Shown one piece after another: positions 1-8,716 of a stretch of 17,106 bases of DNA. The position numbers and the translations under genes were made by a program. Numbering within the stretch: position 1 is the first letter of the stretch; every line of letters starts with the position of its first letter. The notes below the pieces were generated by a model. That model ran no database searches and was not told the DNA's origin. It worked only from the letters and a program-made list of their open reading frames with translations. Origin of the DNA: JANRKG01 sp033763635 (GTDB lineage: Bacteria; Cyanobacteriota; Cyanobacteriia; GCF-001939115). The DNA lies in assembly GCA_033763635.1 (NCBI GenBank), contig JANRKG010000415.1, forward strand, positions 1 through 17,106, in the 5' to 3' direction.

Positions 1-1133
1 GCCCGACTCAGGTTTGCATCCCGCAGATTGCTCTGGGTGAGGTTCGTATCCGCTAAATTTGCCTCACTGAGATTACTGCGTTGCAGTGAAGCCCGACTGA
101 GATTACTGCCCCTGAAATTGGTTTTGCTCAGGTCATTGCCGCTCAGGTCAATATTTGGCAGATTCAGACCACTGAGATCGGTGCCACTTAAGCGCATCGA
201 TCGCAAATTTACCCCCGTGACATTCGCCCCCTGCAAACTGCCGTTTCCAAGCTGACTATTGCTGAGATCCGCCCCTCGCAGATTCGTACCCCGCAGATTT
301 GTGTCTTGCAGAATGGCTCCCCGTAAGTCAGCGGTAAATAAATTAGCCCCACCCAAATTCGTTTCTTGCAGGGTCGCATTATTCAGTTGAGCCGCTGCCA
401 GATTCCCATCCGTCAGTTTGGTTTGTGTGAGGTTTGCTTGTTGTACATAGGCACTTCGCAAGTCGGCCCTGGTGAGATCCGCCTGGGATAACCGGGCCGA
501 TCGCAAATCCGAAGCCCGGAGATTCCCCTGCTGGAGGTTGGCCTGATCCAGATTCGTCTCGCGCAAGTCACTGATGGCAAAACTACTTCGTTCAGAAGCG
601 GTCTGACTCAGGTTCGCTCCCCGCAGGAGGGCACCTTCTACCGTCGCCCCGGTCAAATCCGCCCCCGCCAGATTTGCATTGCGTAAATCACTCCCACTCA
701 GGTTCGCTCCCGCTAAATCCAATTTTGCTAAATCCTGCCCGATCGCCGATTCCGTCACTAACTGCCGCACCCGTTGCCACTTCTCAGCCAGCACCGTTCG
801 TTCACTGATCCGGGTATTCCGAAGTTGGGCCTGTTCCAACTTTGCTTCATCCAGGTTGGCATCCTCTAGATTGGCATTTCGCAAATCCGCCCCTGTCAGA
901 TTGGTGCGATTGAGAAACGCCCCCCGCAAGTCTGCTCCATTCAAGTTCGCCCCCCGCAAATTCGCATCCTGAAGGTTCGCCCCCCGCAAAAACGCCCCCC
1001 GCAGGTTTGCATTCTGCAAATCACAACCGGGACATTCGCGAGTTTCTTGCAATCGCCGCACCTGATCCGGATTTGCAGCCTGGGCAATCGGATGCAAAAG
1101 GAGGAGGGAGAGAAGAGAAATCAGAAGTTTCAT
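1..1133 (-). CDS. Secreted pentapeptide-repeat protein (C-terminus beyond window)
   Basis: I translated the minus strand from the ATG at 1131-1133; 377 codons stay open to the window edge, so the C-terminus is missing. Residues 1-19 look like a Sec signal peptide (short basic start, Leu-rich core, end AQA). A CPGC motif follows near residue 34. The rest is nearly continuous A(D/N)Lxx pentapeptides such as GANLQ and GADLR, which form a right-handed quadrilateral beta-helix. A non-repeat stretch (ERTVLAEKWQRVRQLVTES) at about residues 110-128 splits the array, as does a weaker Ser-rich break further on. CPGC followed by pentapeptides is a frequent cyanobacterial arrangement. The two cysteines could form a disulfide in the periplasm or thylakoid lumen (inference). 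The biochemical role is unknown. No clear Shine-Dalgarno precedes the ATG. It is divergent from the TPR gene at 1324. Confidence 0.9.
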   Translation of the reverse strand, partial: MKLLISLLSLLLLHPIAQAANPDQVRRLQETRECPGCDLQNANLRGAFLRGANLQDANLRGANLNGADLRGAFLNRTNLTGADLRNANLEDANLDEAKLEQAQLRNTRISERTVLAEKWQRVRQLVTESAIGQDLAKLDLAGANLSGSDLRNANLAGADLTGATVEGALLRGANLSQTASERSSFAISDLRETNLDQANLQQGNLRASDLRSARLSQADLTRADLRSAYVQQANLTQTKLTDGNLAAAQLNNATLQETNLGGANLFTADLRGAILQDTNLRGTNLRGADLSNSQLGNGSLQGANVTGVNLRSMRLSGTDLSGLNLPNIDLSGNDLSKTNFRGSNLSRASLQRSNLSEANLADTNLTQSNLRDANLSR

Positions 1134-1198
1134 GGGAACGTGGGGGATTAAGGGAATGAGGAAATGAGCAGATGGGGAAGGGCATGCAATTAAATTAT

Positions 1199-1237
1199 CC
1201 ATCACCCATTCCCGATTACCCATTACCCATCCCCCCC
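1199..1237. repeat. Degenerate CCCATTA-type short tandem repeat
   Basis: The divergent intergenic region between the pentapeptide and TPR genes holds a run of imperfect 7-8-base units (CCCATTC, CCGATTA, CCCATTA, CCCATCC). Such short tandem repeats are common between genes in filamentous cyanobacteria. No function can be assigned. Confidence 0.55.
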
Positions 1238-1323
1238 AATCCACCATCAGTAATGATTCTTTGAAATTTCCTTCGGATTCCATCGCGATCGTAAGATAGA
1301 GCAATCTTTCTGAGGCAAACTCT

Positions 1324-3099
1324 ATGCAGCGTTTTCCAGGCTGGTTCAGCTTTGTCACTCTGGTTCTGAGTTTTGGAGGGTTGATTTCTCTCGAACCTGC
1401 GAGAGCAGTCCCGTCTCAGATTGCCCAATTTCCGTCTTTGCCCACGGTGCCCACGGTGCCTACTGCACCACCGCTTCCTTCCGTGCCCTCCGTTCCTGCG
1501 GCTGCTCCCGTGACTCCTCCCGCGCCCCCCAAACGGATCGAGGATCAGCTTAAGGACTTCGCCTACTGGTCGAATTTGTGTAACTTGCAAGCGGATGGAG
1601 GCAAGTACGAAGAAGCAGTGACGGCTTGCGAAACGGCGATCGTCCTGCGCCCTAATGATGCAGGCATTTGGGCAGATTACGGGGGCGTGTTGCTTCAGCA
1701 GAAAAAGTACCCGGAAGCCATTGCTGCGCTCGAACAATCCCTCAAGCTGAATGCGAAAACCTCTCTGGCTCTGGCCTACAAATGTGTGGCTCTGGATGGC
1801 ATGGGACGGAGGGAAGAGGCGCTGGATGCTTGCGAACAGGCTCTCAAGGTGGATGGCAATTGGGGAAGGCGATCCCCCGCTCTGGCCTGGTTCCAGCGGG
1901 GCAGAATTTTGAGTCAGCAGAACCAGTACGAGCCATCTCTAGTGTCCTTCGATCGCGTTTTGCTGCTGGAACCCCAAAACTCCCTCGCTCTGAGTCATCG
2001 GTGTGAGGTATTGGTCTACCTGGGGCAGGCTCAACAAGCGGTGAAAGCCTGTGATCTGGCCCTGGCAAGTAACAGTCAGTGGGGAGACAAAACCCCTGCC
2101 TTTGCCTGGACTAATCGGGGCTTTGCGAATCGGACTTTGGGCAATGGACAGGCAGCGATCGCCGACTACGATCAAGCCCTCAGCCTCACTCCCACCGATG
2201 CCGCAACCTGGGCCGCCCAGGGGATGGTGTTCGAGCAATTGGGCCGCTTTTCAGAAGCCTTGAACTCCTACAATCAGGCCCAGCAACTTAGCCCGAAATC
2301 TTCGCTGGTGCTGGTCAGCAAATGCACCGTTCTCAATATTCTGAATCAGTACGAAGAAGCGCAAAAAGCCTGTGATCAGGCGATGCAGGGGGATGGCGTG
2401 TGGCGAGAGATGGGAGTTGCCCAGGCATGGAACCAACGATCGCAAGCCCTGACCGGACTGGGAAAGTTTGAGGAAGCCCTGGTGTCTGCCAATCGAGCCG
2501 TTGGCATGCGGCCCAGTTGGGGGGAAGCCTGGAGCGATCGGGCGGTCGTTTTATGGTATCTCAAGCAGTATGAGGAAGCCCTGACTTCGGTGAAACGGGC
2601 GATTCTCCTCAATCCCCAGGATGCCCGCGCCTGGGCAAACCAGGGCCGCATTTGGAGAACCTTGAAGCAACCCGATCGGGCACTGGCTTCTTACCGGGAA
2701 GCATTGAAATTCAATCCTAATGATGCAGCGACCTGGGCGAACCAAAGTGTGGTGCAGTGGACGATCGGGGATTACCCTGCGGCCCTGAATTCCGCGAATC
2801 AAGCTGTGCGGGCAAATCCCAGACTGGTTCAGGGTTGGATGAATCGGGCCGTGGCTCTGGTTGCGCTGGAGGACTATGTGCAAGCCCAGAACAGTTACGA
2901 ACGGGCGATCTCCTTAGACAAAACCAATGCGGAAGCCTGGACAGGTCTGGGGCTGGTGCTGGCCCAACTGGAAGAGTATTCTGACGCGCTGCGAGCCTTA
3001 CAAACAGCGGTCAGCTTAAATCCCAATCAGGCCAGCGCTCAACGGGCACTTCAGGCGATTCTGCAAGCCCAACAACGATCGCAGAAAAAGCCTCGTTAG
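1324..3099 (+). CDS. Exported multi-TPR protein with four C-x15-C pairs
   Basis: The protein has 591 residues. The ATG is preceded by GAGG at 1312-1315 with 8 bases of spacing. Residues 1-28 form a signal peptide ending ARA, so it should act outside the cytoplasm. Residues 36-70 are a Pro/Val-rich linker. From about residue 81 to 569 I count 14 tetratricopeptide repeats with the usual W/A/G/Y-A-P pattern. The only cysteines are eight, at 86/102, 154/170, 227/243 and 334/350, always 16 apart and always within one TPR. Three of these TPRs (3, 5 and 8) are followed by a longer loop with Trp, for example GNWGRRSPALAW and SQWGDKTPAFAW. TPRs mediate protein-protein contacts; the partner is unknown. 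The facing Cys positions suggest intra-repeat disulfides (inference). It converges on ppk2 with a 16-base gap. Confidence 0.92.
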   Translation: MQRFPGWFSFVTLVLSFGGLISLEPARAVPSQIAQFPSLPTVPTVPTAPPLPSVPSVPAAAPVTPPAPPKRIEDQLKDFAYWSNLCNLQADGGKYEEAVTACETAIVLRPNDAGIWADYGGVLLQQKKYPEAIAALEQSLKLNAKTSLALAYKCVALDGMGRREEALDACEQALKVDGNWGRRSPALAWFQRGRILSQQNQYEPSLVSFDRVLLLEPQNSLALSHRCEVLVYLGQAQQAVKACDLALASNSQWGDKTPAFAWTNRGFANRTLGNGQAAIADYDQALSLTPTDAATWAAQGMVFEQLGRFSEALNSYNQAQQLSPKSSLVLVSKCTVLNILNQYEEAQKACDQAMQGDGVWREMGVAQAWNQRSQALTGLGKFEEALVSANRAVGMRPSWGEAWSDRAVVLWYLKQYEEALTSVKRAILLNPQDARAWANQGRIWRTLKQPDRALASYREALKFNPNDAATWANQSVVQWTIGDYPAALNSANQAVRANPRLVQGWMNRAVALVALEDYVQAQNSYERAISLDKTNAEAWTGLGLVLAQLEEYSDALRALQTAVSLNPNQASAQRALQAILQAQQRSQKKPR

Positions 3100-3115
3100 C
3101 AGCCCCAGAGGAAGG

Positions 3116-4072
3116 TCAGCTATAAATCTCAGGAACAAAAAATTGCTCATTTCGGGGAGGCCGTACATAATCCTGAGGGGCGGCTTTGCGGGGAAGTAAT
3201 TCGAGGGGGGCGGGAGTCATATCGACATAGGGAATTTTGCTTAGAATATGGCTGATGCAATTGAGCCGTGCCCGTTTTTTGTCATCCGCTTCGACGGTAA
3301 ACCAGGGAGCTTCGGGAATATTCGTGCGGGCAAACATCGTATCTTTGGCCTGGGAATATTCCACCCACCGATCGCGCGACTCCAGATCCATCGGGCTGAT
3401 TTTCCACCGCCGCGCCGGATCGGTCATGCGAGATTGGAACCGCCGCTCCTGTTCCTCATCGCTGACGGAAAACCAATACTTCAGTAAAAGGATGCCCGAT
3501 CGCACCAGCATGCGTTCAAATTCGGGACAGGTCTGCATGAATTCCTGATACTGGGCTTCGGTGCAAAACCCCATCACCCACTCCACCCCGGCCCGGTTGT
3601 ACCAACTTCGATCAAAGCACACGATTTCCCCAGCGGCAGGTAAGTGGGAGACATAACGCTGGAAATACCATTCGGTTTTTTCACGATCGCTCGGAGTGCC
3701 CAGAGCCACCACCCGACAACCGCGTGGATTCAAAGGTTCTGTGATGCGCTTGATGGTGCCACCCTTTCCTGCCGCATCCCGTCCTTCGAAGATAATGACA
3801 ATGCGGGTTCCGGTATGCTTGACCCAATACTGCATCTTCACCAGTTCGACTTGCAATCGAGCCAGTTCTGTTTCATAGAATTTACTAGAAAGCTTAGAAC
3901 TTCCTTCCGACTCCGAAAGATGATGAAAAACCACTCGTTCGTCTGGTTGCAGCTTTACTTTTTTCTGTTTTTTTAGTTTTTTCTTATCCTTCTTTTTAGA
4001 ATTCGTGGGAGGAAGGGAACCATTTTGGGGTTCAGGGGCGAGACCGTCTCCATCCTGGGGCCAAATTTGCAT
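3116..4072 (-). CDS. ppk2: Polyphosphate kinase 2 (PPK2) family protein
   Basis: The protein has 318 residues. PPK2 enzymes transfer phosphate between inorganic polyphosphate and nucleotides, typically making ATP or GTP from the diphosphate. The Walker A motif GRDAAGKGG is at 97-105 and the Walker B/active-site segment DRSWYNRAGVE at 154-164. Family blocks around ELVKMQYWV (76-84) and EWYFQRYVSHLPAAGE (134-149), and the lid-region Arg cluster near 207-222, are present. One catalytic domain and this length fit the short single-domain PPK2 proteins, probably class I; subclass and substrate cannot be fixed by eye. Residues 26-40 are an unusually Lys-rich tract that could bind polyphosphate (inference). 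The ATG has AAAAGG 9 bases upstream (4082-4087). It is a single gene convergent with the TPR gene. Confidence 0.93.
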   Translation of the reverse strand: MQIWPQDGDGLAPEPQNGSLPPTNSKKKDKKKLKKQKKVKLQPDERVVFHHLSESEGSSKLSSKFYETELARLQVELVKMQYWVKHTGTRIVIIFEGRDAAGKGGTIKRITEPLNPRGCRVVALGTPSDREKTEWYFQRYVSHLPAAGEIVCFDRSWYNRAGVEWVMGFCTEAQYQEFMQTCPEFERMLVRSGILLLKYWFSVSDEEQERRFQSRMTDPARRWKISPMDLESRDRWVEYSQAKDTMFARTNIPEAPWFTVEADDKKRARLNCISHILSKIPYVDMTPAPLELLPRKAAPQDYVRPPRNEQFFVPEIYS

Positions 4073-4219
4073 TGCACAATACCTTTTAGAGCGATCTGAA
4101 TAGATTCAGTGTTCGGGGGTGATTGTAATCATAGAAAATGAATTCAGTGATATCCAATGGCCCTGATAAAACTTTAATTCACGTCAGTTCGAGTTAAGCA
4201 CCTGCAATCAATTCTAGGC

Positions 4220-4347
4220 TAATCCCCTCCTGGGAGGGGTAGGGGTGGGTTTGATGATTGCCAGAGCAAACCTGATTCAATTTGTCATCCAATGCCGAGT
4301 CCCCTAACCCACCCCGGCCTGCGGCCACCCCTCCCAGGAGGGGATTA
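4220..4347. repeat. 128-bp GC-rich inverted-repeat element (MITE/REP-like)
   Basis: The left arm (4220-4251) is the reverse complement of the right arm (4306-4347), except that the right arm carries 11 bases (GGCCTGCGGCC, 4316-4326) where the left arm has one. Each arm contains a near-palindrome, CCCCTCC/GGAGGGG. A 54-base AT-richer centre without an ORF separates them. Both ends read TAAT/ATTA, so a TA target duplication is possible but not provable here. Its size and lack of coding content suggest a non-autonomous mobile or dispersed palindromic element (inference). It lies between ppk2 and the deacetylase gene. The rest of 4073-4406 holds nothing I recognise beyond the presumed ppk2 promoter region. 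Confidence 0.7.
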
Positions 4348-4406
4348 AAGTCAGGGATTTCCTCAGTCTTTATTCCAAATTCACGTTCATGATCTACCCC
4401 GCTTAA

Positions 4407-6197
4407 TTATTTTCGAGCTACGATCGTACAGGCCGCAGCCGTCTCCACTTCAGGCGGAATCAGGGCAACAACGTGGGGAACAGGACGGGGTTCATACCCC
4501 ACCAGGGATTCCCCTTTGTAGGCCAGGGAAGTACTCGCCCCAGAATCCAACATCACTGCGTCGCGAAACCCGGCCTTCGCTAGAATTTTACCCAGATCTA
4601 CCGAGCCAACGGGTTCTTCAGAAACCCCGATGACGGGTTCTCCAGCCCGGTTGATGCCCCAAAAAGCACGATGGCGGGCGGCATCAAAGTCAAATAGCTT
4701 GCCAAAACTGGCAGCGGGCTGCGGTTCGCTATTTTTAACCAACCAGGCAGCCCCCACAAAGGCATCCGTCACGTCCGGCATTTCCGCCTGAACCCCTTCT
4801 AAACTGTTGTGCTTCATATAATCAAAGGGGACAAATCGCACGGCCCGATCGCTGATCATCACCAGAGGTCGATTTTGAATTAACGGAATTTCCCCACGAT
4901 TTCCCGGAATAAATCGATTGTGGCTCCGGCTCATCACAGGGCCGACCATCACATTGGAATCCAGGAATTCCAGGTTGAAGAAACCGCCATCAACGGCGGC
5001 GATCGCTGGCGTATTTTTCAGAATTTCAGGCACTTGGGCACGGGTTGTGTGGTGAATCGTGACAGGTTTTCCCCCCGTGATCAGGATGATGGGAATTCCG
5101 TTCACCGTAGGCTTCTCCATACTGACCTGGCTCTTGAAGTTGAAGCCCACACTCCAACCAGGGATTTCAGGCCCACCCCATGCCTGGGTGATCACCTCTG
5201 GAGTGCGGGATTGCCCAATTCGGGAGATTTCCAAAAGCCCGTTCGACTGCCCTGCAAAGCGTTCATCGAGATCGTTCATCGTCAGGGCGGCTTCATACCC
5301 TGCTTCTTCCACTAACTTCAAAATTCGCTTGTCATAGAATCCAGCAGGGTAAGTGAAGTAAGGAATCGGAATTCCCAATTCTGTTTCTAAAACTCGCTTC
5401 GATTCAAAAATTTCATCGCGCAGTTTCGCCTCTGGTAAGGCCCGCAGATCAGGAGGATGGGTCACACTATGGGAGGCGATCGTCACCAGGGGATCTTTCA
5501 CCATCTCCCGTAATTGGTCCCAGGTAAGGCTAGAGCGTCCGATCTTCTTTCCCACCTTGGAGGGGTAGATTGAAAACACACCGGGATAGCCGTATTTCTT
5601 TAATAACGGATACACATAATCGTAGTGACCACTATATCCATCGTCAAAGGTTAACAGCACAGGTTTTTTCGGCAGCGGGGCACCCGTTCGCAAATGCATC
5701 ACCAACTGCTGCATTGTGATTGGGGTGAGACCGTTCTTCTGGATCAATTGGAGATGAGCCTCGAATTCCTCAGGGGTGACATCAAAAAACACCTGCTTCT
5801 CTGGCAGGATGTCGTGATACATCAGGATGGGCACCCGCGCTTGTTTGGCCCGATCGTGAATTTGGGGCCAGGGAACCGGGGTAAAGTAAGCCAGCAGTTG
5901 CGGCACTAAACTCCCCAACACAGACTCAGCCGTTGTTGTGGCATTGGCAACCCAACTGGCAACCGTTGTAAATTGATTCGCAGAAGTTCCTTGAGTCGAA
6001 GCTTGGGAAGGGGAGGCTGCTGGATTGCGGGTCTCCTCACACCCTGTTCCCGGAGCCTGGGCGATCGCCGTCAGCGGAGCAGAAAGGGTCAGAAGCAGGG
6101 TAGACATGCTGACCACAAGCCCTGTTCGGCAGGAGGAGCGCAAACGGCTCAGAGACGAACCAGAAAGAACCGGAAATCCCCCGTGAAGTGCTGGCAT
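4407..6197 (-). CDS. Exported polysaccharide deacetylase fused to phosphodiester-glycosidase-like domain
   Basis: The protein has 596 residues from the ATG at 6195-6197; a TTG at 6218 would add only seven residues and is less likely. Residues 27-48 are a hydrophobic core ending AIAQA, a long-n-region signal peptide or anchor. Residues of about 122-310 form a polysaccharide deacetylase (NodB, carbohydrate esterase 4) domain: MYHD (126-129), TFDDGY (183-188) with the catalytic and metal-binding Asp pair, metal-binding His pair SHSVTH (242-247), and PAG (284-286). Residues of about 360-590 match the phosphodiester glycosidase family (NAGPA/DUF2233): AVDGGFF (401-407), MLDSGAST (549-556) and RPVPHVVAL near the end. 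The first domain would remove N-acetyl groups from an envelope polysaccharide; the second family cleaves or recognises sugar-phosphodiesters. The substrate is unknown. It lies 123 bases downstream of argZ on the same strand, with no obvious functional link. Confidence 0.88.
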   Translation of the reverse strand: MPALHGGFPVLSGSSLSRLRSSCRTGLVVSMSTLLLTLSAPLTAIAQAPGTGCEETRNPAASPSQASTQGTSANQFTTVASWVANATTTAESVLGSLVPQLLAYFTPVPWPQIHDRAKQARVPILMYHDILPEKQVFFDVTPEEFEAHLQLIQKNGLTPITMQQLVMHLRTGAPLPKKPVLLTFDDGYSGHYDYVYPLLKKYGYPGVFSIYPSKVGKKIGRSSLTWDQLREMVKDPLVTIASHSVTHPPDLRALPEAKLRDEIFESKRVLETELGIPIPYFTYPAGFYDKRILKLVEEAGYEAALTMNDLDERFAGQSNGLLEISRIGQSRTPEVITQAWGGPEIPGWSVGFNFKSQVSMEKPTVNGIPIILITGGKPVTIHHTTRAQVPEILKNTPAIAAVDGGFFNLEFLDSNVMVGPVMSRSHNRFIPGNRGEIPLIQNRPLVMISDRAVRFVPFDYMKHNSLEGVQAEMPDVTDAFVGAAWLVKNSEPQPAASFGKLFDFDAARHRAFWGINRAGEPVIGVSEEPVGSVDLGKILAKAGFRDAVMLDSGASTSLAYKGESLVGYEPRPVPHVVALIPPEVETAAACTIVARK

Positions 6198-6250
6198 AGG
6201 TAAAGTGTGATGAGACAAGATATGTGGTATCCCTGAAAGATTTACCTTAA

Positions 6251-6265
6251 GACAAAGGCTTTGTC
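6251..6265. promoter_or_regulatory. Short palindrome GACAAAGGCTTTGTC
   Basis: Perfect 7-base arms flank one base, between the stop of argZ and the start of the deacetylase gene. It is too tight for a good hairpin and has no T-tract, so an operator is more plausible than a terminator. Chance remains possible. Confidence 0.25.
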
Positions 6266-6320
6266 AGGTATTGCCAGCAACATCTTGCCACGATTTGGGA
6301 ATTCCGGCTCATTGAAAAAG

Positions 6321-8426
6321 TCAAACGACTTGATAAGGGCTAGTCAATCGGTTTAACTGCTGCACCAACAGGCTCAGGAATAGGCCCACATCCGTTACCA
6401 CTCCAACGGACTCCACAGAACCCCGATCACTCAACTTGGTCACGACGGCAGGGTTGATATCCACACAAACCATCTTCACTCCAGCGGGAGTCATGTTCCC
6501 CACCCCGATCGAGTGCAGCATGGAGGACAACATCAGGATCAGGTCAGCCCCTTGGATCAGGCGGGAGTAGTCCTGTTGAGCCTGAATCAGGTTCATTTCC
6601 GTATCGGGCAGCGGACCATCATCTCGAATGGAGCCAGCCAACGCAAAGGGGACGTTATGGCGCACACATTCATAGAAGATGCCGTTAGTCAGTACCCCCT
6701 GTTCAACGGCTGCGGCGATACTGCCATAGCGTCGAATGGTATTGATTACCTTCAGGTGGTGACGGTGCCCACCCCGGACGGAAACGCCTCGCTTCATATC
6801 GACTCCCAGCGAAGTCCCCATCATGGACTGCTCAATATCATGAACGGCGATCGCATTGCCGCCCAGAAGTGCCTGAACATACCCACCCCGAACCAGATGG
6901 GCCAGATGTTCGCCACCGCCCGTGTGAATGACGACCGGACCCGCTGTGACAACCACCTTGCCGCCCCGATCGCGAATCTGGCGCAGTTCCCAGGCGATCT
7001 GCTCAACCACCAGTTCCACGCGCCGTTCGCTGGAGACCCCGGCCCCCATGAAGCTGAACTCTTGCGTATTCCGCTGTTCACGAGATTCAGGCTTGCGGAT
7101 TGTGCGGATGCCCTCCACATCAACCACCACCTGTTCCCCAACCTGTAAGTCTCTGAGTAACTTGCACTGAGCAACTGGGATGTCTTGCAGATAGGTGACA
7201 GCGATCGCCCCGTCCATTCGCTGATTCTGAACCTTCACCCAGGCTCCATTGATCCGAACTTCAGTGGGGTAAATCGTCGTGACATAAAAATCATCAGGGG
7301 CAACCCCAGCCTGGACAACGGGTTCCAGATTGGCATCCCGCACTTCTTGCCCCGCCGCAACTGCCCCCAGGTCAATCAGTTGGGCCATGATGGTTTCCAT
7401 AACGCGATGGGAGGGGGCCGTCACCTTCACATCCGCTGACGAAGTGCTTTGCCGCTGTTCACCCAGGTTGAAATTCAGTACCTGAAAACTTCCGCCGCCT
7501 TCCACAATCAGATCCAAGGCCCGATTGATCAATCCACTGTCGAGCAGGTGCCCTTCCATGCGAATCGTTCGGCTTTCGATCGCCGCTCCTGCATGGACAT
7601 CTCCTTGAATAGGCTCTGTAATCCGCAGGGTCAAGCACTTCGCAGCGCCCCCAGCCTTCAAGAACTCTGTCAGGGGCGTTTCAATCACCTCAAAGCCAAC
7701 TTTAGCCAGCCGTTCCTTGAGACGATCGCTGACCTTATTGACCACCACAATCTGATCAATGTTGACCGCATTGCAAGCAAAGTTCACAGCATCCGCTTCA
7801 TCAATGGGAATGCGCTTGGCTTCCGGCACCCGCATCTCAATGAGACGATTGGAGTAAGCATCAAAAGCAGGGGGATAGTAGAGCAGATACCCATTCTTTA
7901 AGGGGCAGAAACAGGTATCGAGGTGGTAGAACCGCTCATCCATCAACCGGAGGGACAGAACTTCGATATCCAACCACTTTGCGAGGTAGGGGTGGGAATC
8001 CAGTTCAGAGCGGAACCCATAACCAGCCCATAACCAGCGGCCTTCCCGATCCAGAAGGGCATCCCCGGCCCCTTCAAAAGGAAGATCTTTCGGTAGTTCA
8101 TGCACCGTAAACCCATTCGCTTCGAACCACTGCTTGAAATAGGGTTCTTCTCCCTGCCGTTCTTTATGGTAGAAGCGGCTCAGAACCACCGTTTTGTCCA
8201 ATACCAACCCTGCATTCGCCGTAAATACCATGTCTGGCCAACCCTTCTCAGGATTTACCAGATCCACTAAAGCATGTTCCTTGAGGACGTAGAAGAGACT
8301 GTGCCACTGCTCAACCGCCCGTTCCCGCATGGACTTGTGAACATTTCCTTCCATCCAGGGGTTAATCACATAGTCCACGTCATAGTGATCGGGCGGGCAC
8401 ATTAAGAAGCGAATGGGGGAAGTCAT
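6321..8426 (-). CDS. argZ: Bifunctional arginine dihydrolase / ornithine cyclodeaminase (ArgZ/AgrE)
   Basis: The protein has 701 residues from the ATG at 8424-8426; the open frame reaches a TTG at 8489, but the family begins at (M)xxxIRFLMCxPDHYDVDY, so I use the ATG. The N-terminal guanidine-modifying fold (about 1-270) carries the residues expected for arginine dihydrolase: Asn22, Asn71, Glu118, His168, Asp170 and nucleophile Cys264. It would convert arginine to ornithine, CO2 and ammonia. The remaining part matches the TIGR00300-type domain with a Gly-rich nucleotide-binding region, the part linked in Anabaena AgrE to converting ornithine to proline. In cyanobacteria this enzyme feeds the ornithine-ammonia cycle and arginine/cyanophycin catabolism (established knowledge, from memory). 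No strong Shine-Dalgarno is seen. Confidence 0.93.
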   Translation of the reverse strand: MTSPIRFLMCPPDHYDVDYVINPWMEGNVHKSMRERAVEQWHSLFYVLKEHALVDLVNPEKGWPDMVFTANAGLVLDKTVVLSRFYHKERQGEEPYFKQWFEANGFTVHELPKDLPFEGAGDALLDREGRWLWAGYGFRSELDSHPYLAKWLDIEVLSLRLMDERFYHLDTCFCPLKNGYLLYYPPAFDAYSNRLIEMRVPEAKRIPIDEADAVNFACNAVNIDQIVVVNKVSDRLKERLAKVGFEVIETPLTEFLKAGGAAKCLTLRITEPIQGDVHAGAAIESRTIRMEGHLLDSGLINRALDLIVEGGGSFQVLNFNLGEQRQSTSSADVKVTAPSHRVMETIMAQLIDLGAVAAGQEVRDANLEPVVQAGVAPDDFYVTTIYPTEVRINGAWVKVQNQRMDGAIAVTYLQDIPVAQCKLLRDLQVGEQVVVDVEGIRTIRKPESREQRNTQEFSFMGAGVSSERRVELVVEQIAWELRQIRDRGGKVVVTAGPVVIHTGGGEHLAHLVRGGYVQALLGGNAIAVHDIEQSMMGTSLGVDMKRGVSVRGGHRHHLKVINTIRRYGSIAAAVEQGVLTNGIFYECVRHNVPFALAGSIRDDGPLPDTEMNLIQAQQDYSRLIQGADLILMLSSMLHSIGVGNMTPAGVKMVCVDINPAVVTKLSDRGSVESVGVVTDVGLFLSLLVQQLNRLTSPYQVV

Positions 8427-8496
8427 AGAAAAATCTCTGTGGTTGAGGGAGATGCGTGGGGTAAAAATCGAGCCAAAAAATTGAGCCAAATGATAT

Positions 8497-8526
8497 TCTA
8501 TAGCGCTTTGACAACAGGATGGGTAA
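8497..8526 (-). promoter_or_regulatory. Possible sigma70-type promoter for argZ
   Basis: On the minus strand TTACCC (8521-8526) and TATAGA (8497-8502) are 18 bases apart, placing transcription start about 60 bases before the argZ ATG. The -35 is weak. I saw no clean NtcA site (GTA-N8-TAC) here. Confidence 0.3.
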
Positions 8527-8606
8527 TTTGTATCAGGGGTTGATGATTTTTCAGGGATTGCTTGCTCGAAGCGGCATCAAGCAAAACAGCAAAAAACCAA
8601 AACAGC

Positions 8607-8642
8607 AAAAAAAAGTCTGACAATGCAACAACACTGCCAGAC
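8607..8642 (-). terminator. Rho-independent terminator after psb30
   Basis: Read on the minus strand, GTCTGGCA and TGTCAGAC (one mismatched pair) form an 8-bp stem around a 12-base loop, followed immediately by eight T residues. It lies 74 bases after the psb30 stop and upstream of argZ, so it should separate the two transcripts. Confidence 0.85.
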
Positions 8643-8716
8643 GGTTTCTACTCTTCTCTCTAAACTTCGTCAAACTTTTTTACACAAATGGACCGATCGT
8701 GAGCGAGTCGATCGCT

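Noticed and set aside
28..972. Plus-strand open frames with Leu/Arg-rich repeats opposite the pentapeptide gene
   Set aside because: The repeats are the mirror of the minus-strand pentapeptide codons; the minus frame has a signal peptide, CPGC and true A(D/N)LxX repeats.
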